NCBI GenBank assembly: GCA_964453575.1
Contig: CAYVRW010000068.1
Coordinates: forward strand, 1 to 13,384
Direction: 5' to 3'
Source: JABDBK01 sp964453575
GTDB lineage: Bacteria > Pseudomonadota > Gammaproteobacteria > DSM-16500
Length of the DNA stretch: 13,384 nt
Below, piece after piece: positions 7,786-13,384 of this stretch; position 1 is the stretch's first letter; each line of letters begins with the position of its first letter. The translations under genes and the position numbers were made by a program. The notes under the pieces were generated by a model. That model did no database searches. It saw only the letters and a list, made by a program, of their open reading frames with translations, and was not told the DNA's origin.

Positions 7786-8971
7786 CATAACGAAGCAACG
7801 CATGTTTAATCGCGAAACCGAGGGTAGCGCAGCAAATGTAAAAAAATTTTTTCCAGATTTCGACACTGCTTTAAATACGAAAAATTACGATGCCATTAAA
7901 AAAATATGGCTTGATCATTCTGTTCAATTATCCAAAGAAATTTCATTACTCAAAGGAAAAAAACCACAAGGTGTTTTAAATAAAATCCTTAAGTTAGACA
8001 AATACCATGCATCCGAGTTTATTCATGATTACATTGAATCGGTAAATGATATAACACTCTTGGAAGTTGCAAATGAGAATTACGCTACTTTAGAAGTGAA
8101 AATATGGCTACGAGATAGAATAAGATTTCTAAAATCTCAACAAACCGTTCAACCAGTGAATAATAAAAAACAAGCCTTTGAAGAAAGTCCTCTTCTTCAA
8201 ACTTTCAGGACTGATGTTTTATATCAAGGATTGGATCCCGCTCAAGAAATGTGGTTTCAACACCATGAGGGACTATCCCTTGAGATTCCACAGCTTAAAG
8301 AAGGAGATCAACTAAAAATTCTTAGAAAAATAATTCAATATGGTCAAAAGGAACTTGAAAAAGCGATGCCGTTTCTTAATCATTATGTTATTAGAGTGAA
8401 TAATATAACCATATTAAGTGAGACATATCAGTACGCTCGTAATGATATAAAAGCTCAAAGAGAGATAAGAGACGTTCTAAAAAACCGAATTGCTGATCTT
8501 ATTATTAAATCCCAATCTAAAGAAAGAGCAAAAGCACCACAACAGAAAACATCCATCGCTTTATCTTCCCATTCACCAGCTCCATCATCCCAAAGCCGCG
8601 ACAATTTAGTAGTACCCTTTGATTTAGCTGAAGATGATTTTGAACTTCCTTTTACTTTATCTGATCTACCAGCTCCATCATCATCGCAAAACTGCGATGA
8701 TGTAGCAGTCCCAAACTTATTTGGTTTACCCGAAGATGATGATGGAGCACTTCCTGTTCATTTATATGGTGAAAAGAGCATGCCTGAATTTCCTTTTAAA
8801 ACTTCTGAAGAATGGGATGACCCTTTTACATCCAACACAAAAAAACGTAGAGCAACTGAAGAAGCAGATTCTTATGGCATCTCAAAAAGAAATATTTTCA
8901 CACCCATACCACCTTTACCGTGTGCTGAGGAATCTGTAGATCCTGATTTCTATAAACGGTTCCTAGCTTAA
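6914..8971 (+). CDS. orphan four-repeat protein formed by fused gene duplication; possible host-directed effector
   Basis: I recognise no family. The 685 residues form four helical units of about 100 residues: A (9-108), B (131-243), A' (307-408) and B' (424-531). All units share a core with a Leu/Ile-Lys-Ile-Ile helix, then DYIExVxDIxxLExxxxY and WLxDRIxFL. A and A' are most alike (FDTALN, HSVQLS, EISLL, DYIESVNDI, LLEVAN), as are B and B' (ESPLL, RKIIQY, REIxDVL). After B and B' come Pro/Ser/acidic linkers carrying DDVAVPNLFG (276-285 and 595-604). The C-terminal tail is acidic and aromatic and holds KKRR (643-646) and KR (658-659) eleven residues apart, like a bipartite nuclear localisation signal. 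There is no signal peptide or membrane helix. GAGG six bases before 6914 sets the start. Met297 at 7802 has a decayed copy of the same leader and could initiate a 389-residue product. A secreted effector is plausible, but it is not shown. Confidence 0.8.
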   Translation: MFNRNLWGVSKLFQDFDTALNKKDYDTIAEIWSNHSVQLSEHISLLERRQGILNKIIKLAKNCADKFIKDYIESVNDIVLLEVANSHYPRVEVKTWLQDRIKFLKDKLVLPMKNNICSQNFSETKKQAATESPLLKKFMKVLYEELEPTMETWYQNPVILSYDISLLEEEDKLKIFRKIIQYNEYSKKGSQRKDAFAFLNDYIERVEDIAILKKTHAYFFTGGARTRREITDVLYKRIVVLQLALEAEERAKAPQQKEPVHLSSHSSAPSSPQNCDDVAVPNLFGSPKDDDITKQRMFNRETEGSAANVKKFFPDFDTALNTKNYDAIKKIWLDHSVQLSKEISLLKGKKPQGVLNKILKLDKYHASEFIHDYIESVNDITLLEVANENYATLEVKIWLRDRIRFLKSQQTVQPVNNKKQAFEESPLLQTFRTDVLYQGLDPAQEMWFQHHEGLSLEIPQLKEGDQLKILRKIIQYGQKELEKAMPFLNHYVIRVNNITILSETYQYARNDIKAQREIRDVLKNRIADLIIKSQSKERAKAPQQKTSIALSSHSPAPSSQSRDNLVVPFDLAEDDFELPFTLSDLPAPSSSQNCDDVAVPNLFGLPEDDDGALPVHLYGEKSMPEFPFKTSEEWDDPFTSNTKKRRATEEADSYGISKRNIFTPIPPLPCAEESVDPDFYKRFLA
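7715..7785 (+). repeat. linker repeat, copy 1
   Basis: This 71-base segment encodes residues 268-291, beginning APSSPQNC and ending at the acidic DDD. It matches 8672-8742 at 67 of 71 positions, far closer than the neighbouring domain sequences. Confidence 0.85.
7782..7813 (+). promoter_or_regulatory. relic of the gene's own leader, ribosome-binding site and start codon inside the reading frame
   Basis: The 32 bases match 6894-6925 at 28 positions, including the ATG TTT AAT CGC that follows. The true leader has GAGG before its ATG; here it has become GAAG, and the sequence is translated as DITKQR-MFNR. Read in the same frame, the original leader would give DITRQH-MFNR. Residual internal initiation at 7802 is possible, although the ribosome-binding site is weakened. 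Confidence 0.7.
8672..8742 (+). repeat. linker repeat, copy 2
   Basis: This segment encodes residues 587-610 and differs from 7715-7785 at four positions. The unique tail follows directly, at the point where copy 1 instead joins the relic leader. Confidence 0.85.
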
Positions 8972-9017
8972 AGAAGTCTTTTGCATCAGCCATTACAGCT
9001 ATGTAGCCTCTTAAAAC

Positions 9018-9584
9018 CTATATGCCATAAAATGCCTTAAAAGACGGATTCCATTCTGCTTCATTAAAGTATTCAGGCGATAATCTATCATTTAATTCAA
9101 ATAATAATGATTGTCTTCTTCCCCATGTTTTTGAAGCATTACCGTGATTTTGATCACTTAAAGATAACTTCATAATTTCCTTCAAAATAATTTGTTTAAT
9201 GTTATCTTTAGATGCTTGGCTTATGTGCATAAGGTTATCATCCAGTTTTTTATTTATTTCTTGTATCAAGCGATCACAATCTTTTTTTAATTCACGCCGT
9301 TTATAATATAAAGGATAAACTGCGATGATGGCATGCCAGAAAATAAAACCCAATACAGCAGATATCATCGCCATGCTTACATTAGAACAATGCGTTTTGT
9401 TTGATTCATTTAAGGAAGCACCTACATACGCAGAAACCGCTGTAAGAACAATAATTTTTCCGCGAACGATTATCTCATCTTTACTATAGTGATGATCTCC
9501 TGATAACACCAACTCAGCCGCACGCGACCAATCAATGTAATGGTTACTGTATTCAGTAAGTTTTTTAGTGAACAACCTAAACAT
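9018..9584 (-). CDS. hypothetical membrane protein with two transmembrane helices
   Basis: I do not recognise this protein of 188 residues. It has two hydrophobic helices (about 39-57 and 70-94) joined by a short loop (ESNKTHCSN). The basic segment KRRELKK directly after the second helix predicts that both ends face the cytoplasm. The remaining hundred or so residues are charged and helical (RLIQEINKKLDDNL, DNIKQIILKEIMKL), followed by an aromatic C-terminus. AAGGA about 9 bases upstream supports the start at 9584. It lies 31 bases after the phosphatase gene on the same strand and is probably cotranscribed with it. It runs convergently with the duplicated orphan gene, 46 bases apart, with no clear terminator between them. 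Function unknown; membrane anchoring of a partner is one possibility. Confidence 0.7.
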   Translation of the reverse strand: MFRLFTKKLTEYSNHYIDWSRAAELVLSGDHHYSKDEIIVRGKIIVLTAVSAYVGASLNESNKTHCSNVSMAMISAVLGFIFWHAIIAVYPLYYKRRELKKDCDRLIQEINKKLDDNLMHISQASKDNIKQIILKEIMKLSLSDQNHGNASKTWGRRQSLLFELNDRLSPEYFNEAEWNPSFKAFYGI

Positions 9585-9615
9585 TCTTGGTTTTCCTTGT
9601 TATTAACAAACGCCG

Positions 9616-10425
9616 TCAAGCCAAAACCGGTAAACATTTATTATCCATTTCACTCATAACTTCCGACAATATTACGTTACTTTTAAATAAGCCAAGTGAA
9701 GTAAGCGGACTTACGGATTTTACCTCTGGTTCTTCAGGCAATCCTAAGGTTGGATATAAATAATTCGGCAACTTAAATGTTTTTTCAGCATAGCCGCCTT
9801 CTAAATCACTAGGCTGGTCACCTATATTGACAATAATGTTATAGCCTTCTTCTGTAATTAATTTACGTTTATTCGTTTTAAATTGTACGGTAGGTAATGT
9901 TAAATCATCGCCTTCTGATATATATAATGCTTTCCAATCTTTATATCCAGCTTGTTCTAATGTTTTAATGGTGTAGGGACGTAAATTCTCATTGGGTTCT
10001 TTGCTGTGAGGTTTGCGGGAGGTGATAAAAAATACGGACACTCCTTGACTCACTGCATATTGAGCAAAATGCAACACTGGTTGGATAGCAGCTTGATTTG
10101 CTGCACGATAACGCAGAATGATTTCATCTTCGGTATTTTTAAATTCGTCATTTTTGATAGAAAGATAATTTGAAATACTGGCATCATCAATGTCCAAGAC
10201 AATAGCCAGTTTTAATACAGTGATGTCATTTTTGTGCTCGTCCAAATAATGTTTTAAATAAGCAGTGGCTTGGTCCATGATCCCGCTGATATCTTTTATA
10301 TATTGGCTTTCTGGTTTTATATCATCATAGTAGGCAATCAAAGCTTTTTTAATTTTTGGATCAATAGTAGCAGATGGAGCGGATTTGAACTCAAGAATTT
10401 CGTGATTTACCCTAGATAACGACAT
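9616..10425 (-). CDS. HAD-superfamily phosphatase, class B acid phosphatase-like, no signal peptide
   Basis: A HAD hydrolase of 269 residues that would remove phosphate from small phosphoesters through an aspartyl-phosphate intermediate. Motif I is VLDIDDASISNY (76-87) with nucleophile Asp78 and acid/base Asp80; motif II is FFITSR (132-137) with Ser136; the motif III lysine lies in FKTNKRKLI (182-190); motif IV is NIGDQPSDLEGG (200-211) with Asp203 and Asp207. The pattern and the helical insert after motif I match the class B acid phosphatase/lipoprotein e(P4)/plant acid phosphatase family. Most bacterial members are exported or lipidated, but this one begins MSLSRVNHEI with no signal peptide or lipobox, so it is predicted to be cytosolic or exported by another route. 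AAAGGAGA before the ATG is a strong ribosome-binding site. First gene of a two-gene operon with the two-TM protein. Confidence 0.85.
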   Translation of the reverse strand: MSLSRVNHEILEFKSAPSATIDPKIKKALIAYYDDIKPESQYIKDISGIMDQATAYLKHYLDEHKNDITVLKLAIVLDIDDASISNYLSIKNDEFKNTEDEIILRYRAANQAAIQPVLHFAQYAVSQGVSVFFITSRKPHSKEPNENLRPYTIKTLEQAGYKDWKALYISEGDDLTLPTVQFKTNKRKLITEEGYNIIVNIGDQPSDLEGGYAEKTFKLPNYLYPTLGLPEEPEVKSVSPLTSLGLFKSNVILSEVMSEMDNKCLPVLA

Positions 10426-10458
10426 GATACACTCTCTCCTTTATAATTGTGCAAAGGA

Positions 10459-10487
10459 ATTATTTATATTAAAAGAAAGAATGTCAA
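10459..10487 (-). promoter_or_regulatory. promoter for the phosphatase operon
   Basis: On the minus strand TTGACA (10482-10487, perfect) and AATAAT (10459-10464, five of six) are separated by exactly 17 bases. The predicted transcript start near 10452 leaves a leader of about 27 bases containing the strong ribosome-binding site. This is the best sigma-70-type promoter in the window. Outside it and the dyad at 10628-10654, the 276-base gap 10426-10701 shows no feature. Confidence 0.65.
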
Positions 10488-10627
10488 GCAATGTGAATGC
10501 TAAATTAACCCTGCAAAAGCTGTTTGCATCACAAACAAAATACAAAAACCTATTACAAGGGACGCAATCATATTTTTTTTCATGCTATCTACCTCTTATA
10601 AAAAATAGATGACACATAAAAATAGTA

Positions 10628-10654
10628 TAAACCAATTTTTAACTAATTGGTTTA
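10628..10654 (-). terminator. perfect 10-bp dyad after the purine permease gene, probable terminator or operator
   Basis: TAAACCAATT and AATTGGTTTA form a perfect 10-bp stem with a 7-base loop, 47 bases past the permease stop codon. On the minus strand it is followed by TACTATTTTTATG, a short T-tract, as in an AT-rich intrinsic terminator. The stem is weak in GC. The perfect symmetry would also suit a regulator-binding site, but it lies about 140 bases upstream of the phosphatase -35 box, far for an operator. Confidence 0.45.
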
Positions 10655-10701
10655 AATAGATATTATTTGCACTAAATATGAAATGTAGATTAAATTAAGC
10701 G

Positions 10702-11988
10702 CTATACAAACACTTCTTTTGAAATAAAAATAAGGGTAAGAACAATAAGCGCCGGATTTAAATCTCGATATCTACCCGTGATAATTTTAATCACTGTATA
10801 AGAAATAAATCCTAAACAAATACCCTGCGCAATAGAAAAGGTAACCGGCATTACAATGGCTGTAATAAGCGCTGGAGCATATTCAGTTGCATCTTTCCAA
10901 TCAAGGTCGGTAAACGCTCTCGCCATCAAACATGCAATATAAATAATCGCAGGTGCCGTAGCATAGGCAGGGATAGACTGAGCCAGAGGTGATAAAAATA
11001 AAGTAAATAAAAATAATATGGCAACCACGACTGCCATTAAACCTGTTCTACCACCCATCTTAACACCCACAGCACTTTCCAAATAACTTGTAGTGGTTGA
11101 TGTCCCAAGGGTTGCACTTGCAATAGCTGCTGCACTATCAGCAATCAATACGCGATTAATACGCGGCATTTTACCATCTTTATTCATAAAACCTGCACGA
11201 TGGGCAATAGCAATCAAGGTACCTGTATTATCAAACAAATCCACAAATAAAAACGCAAAAACTATCGTCACCAAACCTAAATTAAAAGCACCTGCAATAT
11301 CCATCTGCAACAAAATGGGCATAATACTAGGCGGCATGGCAAAGATACCTACGAATGATGTATATCCTGAGATGATACCTATAGCAGTTACAACAAACAT
11401 ACTAATGATAATACCGCCTATCACGCCCAATGTATCCAGCACAATAATTAAGAAAAACCCAAGCATCGCAAGCATGACAGTAGGCTGTTTTAAATTTGCT
11501 AGTTTAAGCGCAATAGGATCACCTGTCATAATGCCGGCACTTTTTAATCCAATGACTCCTAAAAAAAGCCCAATACCCGCGACAATTGCGATTTTAAGAG
11601 ACTTTGGAATGCAATCAATTAAGTATTCACGCACAGGCAGAATACTAAGTATGAAAAAAATAATACCTGAAATAAAAACAGCACCTAAAGCTAACTGCCA
11701 ACTATACCCTGCGCCTAACACAACACCGTAAGTAAAATAAGTATTAAGTGCCATACCCGGCGCCAAGGCAATGGGATAATTTGCCAATAATCCCATTAAA
11801 GCTGAGCCAAATGCAGCGGCTAAACATGTCGCTACAAATACCGCACCTTTATCCATGCCTGTTAACGATAACAAACTAGGATTCACAAAAACAATATAAG
11901 ACATGGCCAAAAAAGTGGTGACCCCTGCCAGGACTTCTATTTTAACTGTAGATTGATTTTGTTTAATTTGAAATATTTTTTCTAACAT
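10702..11988 (-). CDS. NCS2-family purine permease (guanine/hypoxanthine/adenine, AzgA-like)
   Basis: An inner-membrane nucleobase:proton symporter of 428 residues, the normal length, with about 12-14 hydrophobic segments. AzgA-branch (COG2252) signatures are LAPGMALNTYF (75-85), DLFDNTGTLIAI (250-261), GTSTTTSYLESAVGV (295-309) and GGRTGLMAVVV (312-322). Substrates of this branch are adenine, guanine or hypoxanthine; sequence reading cannot pick one. The frame also opens at a GTG at 11997, but I prefer the ATG at 11988: GGTGA lies about 5 bases before it, the GTG has no ribosome-binding site, and conserved sequence begins after it. It starts 19 bases after the stop of the TPR gene on the same strand, so the two are probably cotranscribed. 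Purine uptake suits a bacterium that takes nucleobases from a host. Confidence 0.93.
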   Translation of the reverse strand: MLEKIFQIKQNQSTVKIEVLAGVTTFLAMSYIVFVNPSLLSLTGMDKGAVFVATCLAAAFGSALMGLLANYPIALAPGMALNTYFTYGVVLGAGYSWQLALGAVFISGIIFFILSILPVREYLIDCIPKSLKIAIVAGIGLFLGVIGLKSAGIMTGDPIALKLANLKQPTVMLAMLGFFLIIVLDTLGVIGGIIISMFVVTAIGIISGYTSFVGIFAMPPSIMPILLQMDIAGAFNLGLVTIVFAFLFVDLFDNTGTLIAIAHRAGFMNKDGKMPRINRVLIADSAAAIASATLGTSTTTSYLESAVGVKMGGRTGLMAVVVAILFLFTLFLSPLAQSIPAYATAPAIIYIACLMARAFTDLDWKDATEYAPALITAIVMPVTFSIAQGICLGFISYTVIKIITGRYRDLNPALIVLTLIFISKEVFV

Positions 11989-12007
11989 AGGGGTCACCGT
12001 TACAAAG

Positions 12008-13333
12008 TTATTTTCTAATAGTTTCCATTAATTTTATTATTTCTGTCGTTTCTTGCAGTAAATTATCTCTATAAACGGCATAATCATTCGCTGCCGTTAA
12101 TTGAGTTAAAAGTTCTTTGAATAATCGACAACAAACGATAGCACGGGAAATATCTTTATTAACAATATGTAATTCATAAATAAATTTTAAAAGACAAAGT
12201 ACATTAAGATCATTAATAAATTGAGGACTTTGCGCTATTTTTGCCTGCAATAAATCAATTACTTTATCGTTTTCGTTAATAATAGAATGCAATGTCCCAT
12301 CTTTTAATAATTCATGTTTTAAGGTTATCAATGCCTGCGCTACCTGATTTGCATCAAAAGATATATCATCCACTTTGACCCAAACGGATAATGCATTCAT
12401 GAAAACACGAATTGATTCACGAGTATTGTTTAATAATAAGAGTGAATTTGCATGTTTATTCATGGCATTTGAAGTAAGAGGCGTATCATCGCCGCATGTT
12501 TCTTTAAAAATATCAACCGCTTCTTTAAAACACTTTTCAGCAACATCATAATGTTGTTCCTTTATATGTAAATCACCCATTGCTGTAAGGGCCTTGGCCA
12601 TTAATGAATGAGGTTTATCATATTTAAGCTTTAATAAACGCATGCTTTCATCAAGCACAATTAATGAGTCATCGATATTATCTAATACGGCGGAGAGTCC
12701 CATTAAAAGTGTTGCATATCTTTGTTCTTCTAACGATTTTTGGCGAATAAGAAGAATAGCTTGTGCATAACAAGTGGCGGCTGTTTTATATTGACTAAGC
12801 CGCCCATAGGCAAGTGCCATGTTTTCATAAATCGTTTCATTAGGCCCTAAGGTATCGATTTGTGTCTTAAAAAATTCTAATGATTCTTGATAACGCCCTT
12901 GCTTAAAACGAAGAAATGCAAGCGCCTGAATTGCCATGACATAAAACATACTCCAACTGCCTTTTGCCGCGCACACAGGATAAACCTGATCGAGCAATGC
13001 ATCGCATTCCGTAAGAAGATAGCGGGTAATTAACGTATGATAATAATCAAATGCTGCTTTCAAGGTATGGGTATCTGCCAATCCTTTTTCTTTAGCTAAT
13101 GATAAAAAACGGGATTTATAAGTCTCATATTGTTTTTGTTGACATGCTACACAATCTTCGCCAATCCCTTTTTCTTCAAGATGTTCGCAAGATATTAAAG
13201 CATGAGGGTAGTTATTTATTTCAAGCTGTTCAATTAATCGTTCAGCTTGCTTTTCATGAGAGTCATTATTAGGGGGGGGGACTTCTATCCCCTCACAGAG
13301 TTTTAGCAATATTTCATTTAATCGAGTATTCAT
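12008..13333 (-). CDS. tetratricopeptide-repeat protein with a C9 tract near its start
   Basis: A protein of 441 residues with no signal peptide or membrane helix. Helix-turn-helix TPR units are seen at about 132-165 (ALAFLRFKQGRYQESLEFF), 168-200 (MALAYGRLSQYKTAATCYAQ), 246-279 (KALTAMGDLHIKEQHYDVA) and, less clearly, 204-239 and 286-320; the rest is helical and may hold degenerate repeats. TPR arrays bind partner proteins, so the role is probably scaffolding. Near the N-terminus Cys49, His51, Cys61 and Cys64 form CxH-x9-CxxC, a possible metal site. Codons 18-21 are built on nine C bases; adding or losing one base would stop translation early. The ATG at 13333 has no clear ribosome-binding site. 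A -10 box lies about 35 bases upstream. Likely the first gene of an operon with the purine permease. Confidence 0.85.
   Translation of the reverse strand: MNTRLNEILLKLCEGIEVPPPNNDSHEKQAERLIEQLEINNYPHALISCEHLEEKGIGEDCVACQQKQYETYKSRFLSLAKEKGLADTHTLKAAFDYYHTLITRYLLTECDALLDQVYPVCAAKGSWSMFYVMAIQALAFLRFKQGRYQESLEFFKTQIDTLGPNETIYENMALAYGRLSQYKTAATCYAQAILLIRQKSLEEQRYATLLMGLSAVLDNIDDSLIVLDESMRLLKLKYDKPHSLMAKALTAMGDLHIKEQHYDVAEKCFKEAVDIFKETCGDDTPLTSNAMNKHANSLLLLNNTRESIRVFMNALSVWVKVDDISFDANQVAQALITLKHELLKDGTLHSIINENDKVIDLLQAKIAQSPQFINDLNVLCLLKFIYELHIVNKDISRAIVCCRLFKELLTQLTAANDYAVYRDNLLQETTEIIKLMETIRK
13272..13280 (-). repeat. C9 homopolymer in the TPR coding sequence
   Basis: Nine consecutive G on the plus strand (C in the gene) lie about 53 bases inside the reading frame. 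With ten C the frame meets TAA directly after three prolines; with eight C it ends about 12 codons further on. Such a tract is unusual in this AT-rich region and could slip during replication. Confidence 0.8.
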
Positions 13334-13366
13334 ATGATAATTTTTACATAAGTTTAAAAATTGATG

Positions 13367-13372
13367 ATTATA
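13367..13372 (-). promoter_or_regulatory. -10 box for the TPR-permease operon
   Basis: A perfect TATAAT on the minus strand, placing a transcript start near 13360 and a leader of about 27 bases before the TPR ATG. A -35 element at standard spacing would lie beyond the window edge, so it cannot be judged. Confidence 0.45.
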
Positions 13373-13384
13373 TCAGCGAATCTC

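Larger units (their letters stand above)
7782..8742 (+). repeat. second copy of the tandem duplication
   Basis: This copy holds the relic leader, A' and B' domains and linker. Its linker is longer than in copy 1, because an extra PAPSS-x-acidic segment (residues 556-577) precedes the one that is nearly identical to copy 1 (587-610). Sequence after 8742 is present only once and encodes the unique C-terminal tail. Confidence 0.75.

Noticed and set aside
8721..8939. Out-of-frame plus-strand reading frame of 72 codons inside the duplicated orphan gene
   Set aside because: It lies within the tail coding region in another frame, without a ribosome-binding site; the main frame shows the repeat-supported protein.
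6914..8971. TAL-effector-like or PPR/TPR array as the identity of the four-unit protein
   Set aside because: The units are about 100 residues long, not 33-35, and lack the TPR or PPR consensus positions; the NLS-like tail alone does not justify a TAL comparison.
10424..10612. Short plus-strand frame of 62 codons between the phosphatase and permease genes
   Set aside because: It starts inside the phosphatase start region, overlaps the strong minus-strand promoter, has no ribosome-binding site, and its translation is not protein-like.
11093..11731. Open frame of 212 codons on the plus strand
   Set aside because: It is fully antisense to the NCS2 permease, whose family signatures are unmistakable; the translated product looks like the mirror of a membrane protein and has no recognisable domain.
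1..13384. CRISPR array, tRNA, rRNA, transposase or prophage genes
   Set aside because: No regularly spaced direct repeats, no tRNA cloverleaf, and no transposase or phage domain were seen on either strand.

Overview
This is an AT-rich bacterial chromosomal window with compact genes on both strands. The conserved genes (a SrkA/YihE-type kinase, a KefB/KefC-like CPA2 antiporter, an AzgA-type purine permease and an MsbA-like ABC exporter) point to a gammaproteobacterium. The AT richness and several charged orphan proteins without homology I can recognise, one with host-directed-looking features, fit a host-associated lineage such as the Legionellales (Legionella, Coxiella, Aquicella, Berkiella and relatives). 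That placement is an inference; there is no rRNA or other marker gene here.

Layout. Positions 1-60 hold a GC-rich imperfect dyad, out of character with the rest. On the minus strand follow a complete ABC exporter (86-1852) and an orphan coiled-coil-like protein (1996-2910). A minus-strand operon then runs antiporter (4258-5490), glutathione S-transferase (3590-4207) and GNAT acetyltransferase (3115-3600), with the last two overlapping. A divergent intergenic region separates it from srkA (5730-6752, plus). Next on the plus strand is the most unusual gene, a 685-residue protein (6914-8971) made of two fused copies of an ancestral gene. On the minus strand a class B-like HAD phosphatase (9616-10425) is followed by a two-TM protein (9018-9584). 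Finally a TPR protein (12008-13333) lies just upstream of an NCS2 purine permease (10702-11988), also minus strand.

How the genes may work together. The antiporter, GST and acetyltransferase form a plausible electrophile/ion-stress cluster, since Kef-type antiporters are classically tied to glutathione chemistry; the antiporter here has no C-terminal RCK domain. The phosphatase and two-TM gene are probably cotranscribed from a near-consensus promoter (TTGACA, 17-nt spacer, AATAAT). The TPR gene and purine permease are closely spaced and likely cotranscribed, and the TPR gene carries a C9 homopolymer near its 5' end that could act as a switch.

The best candidate for something undescribed is the 685-residue protein. 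It has four units of about 100 residues in an A-B-A'-B' order, duplicated Pro/Ser/acidic linkers and a C-terminal tail with a bipartite nuclear-localisation-like basic motif. The inside of its reading frame preserves a copy of its own 5' leader, ribosome-binding site and start codon, which records an in-frame fusion of tandem duplicated genes.
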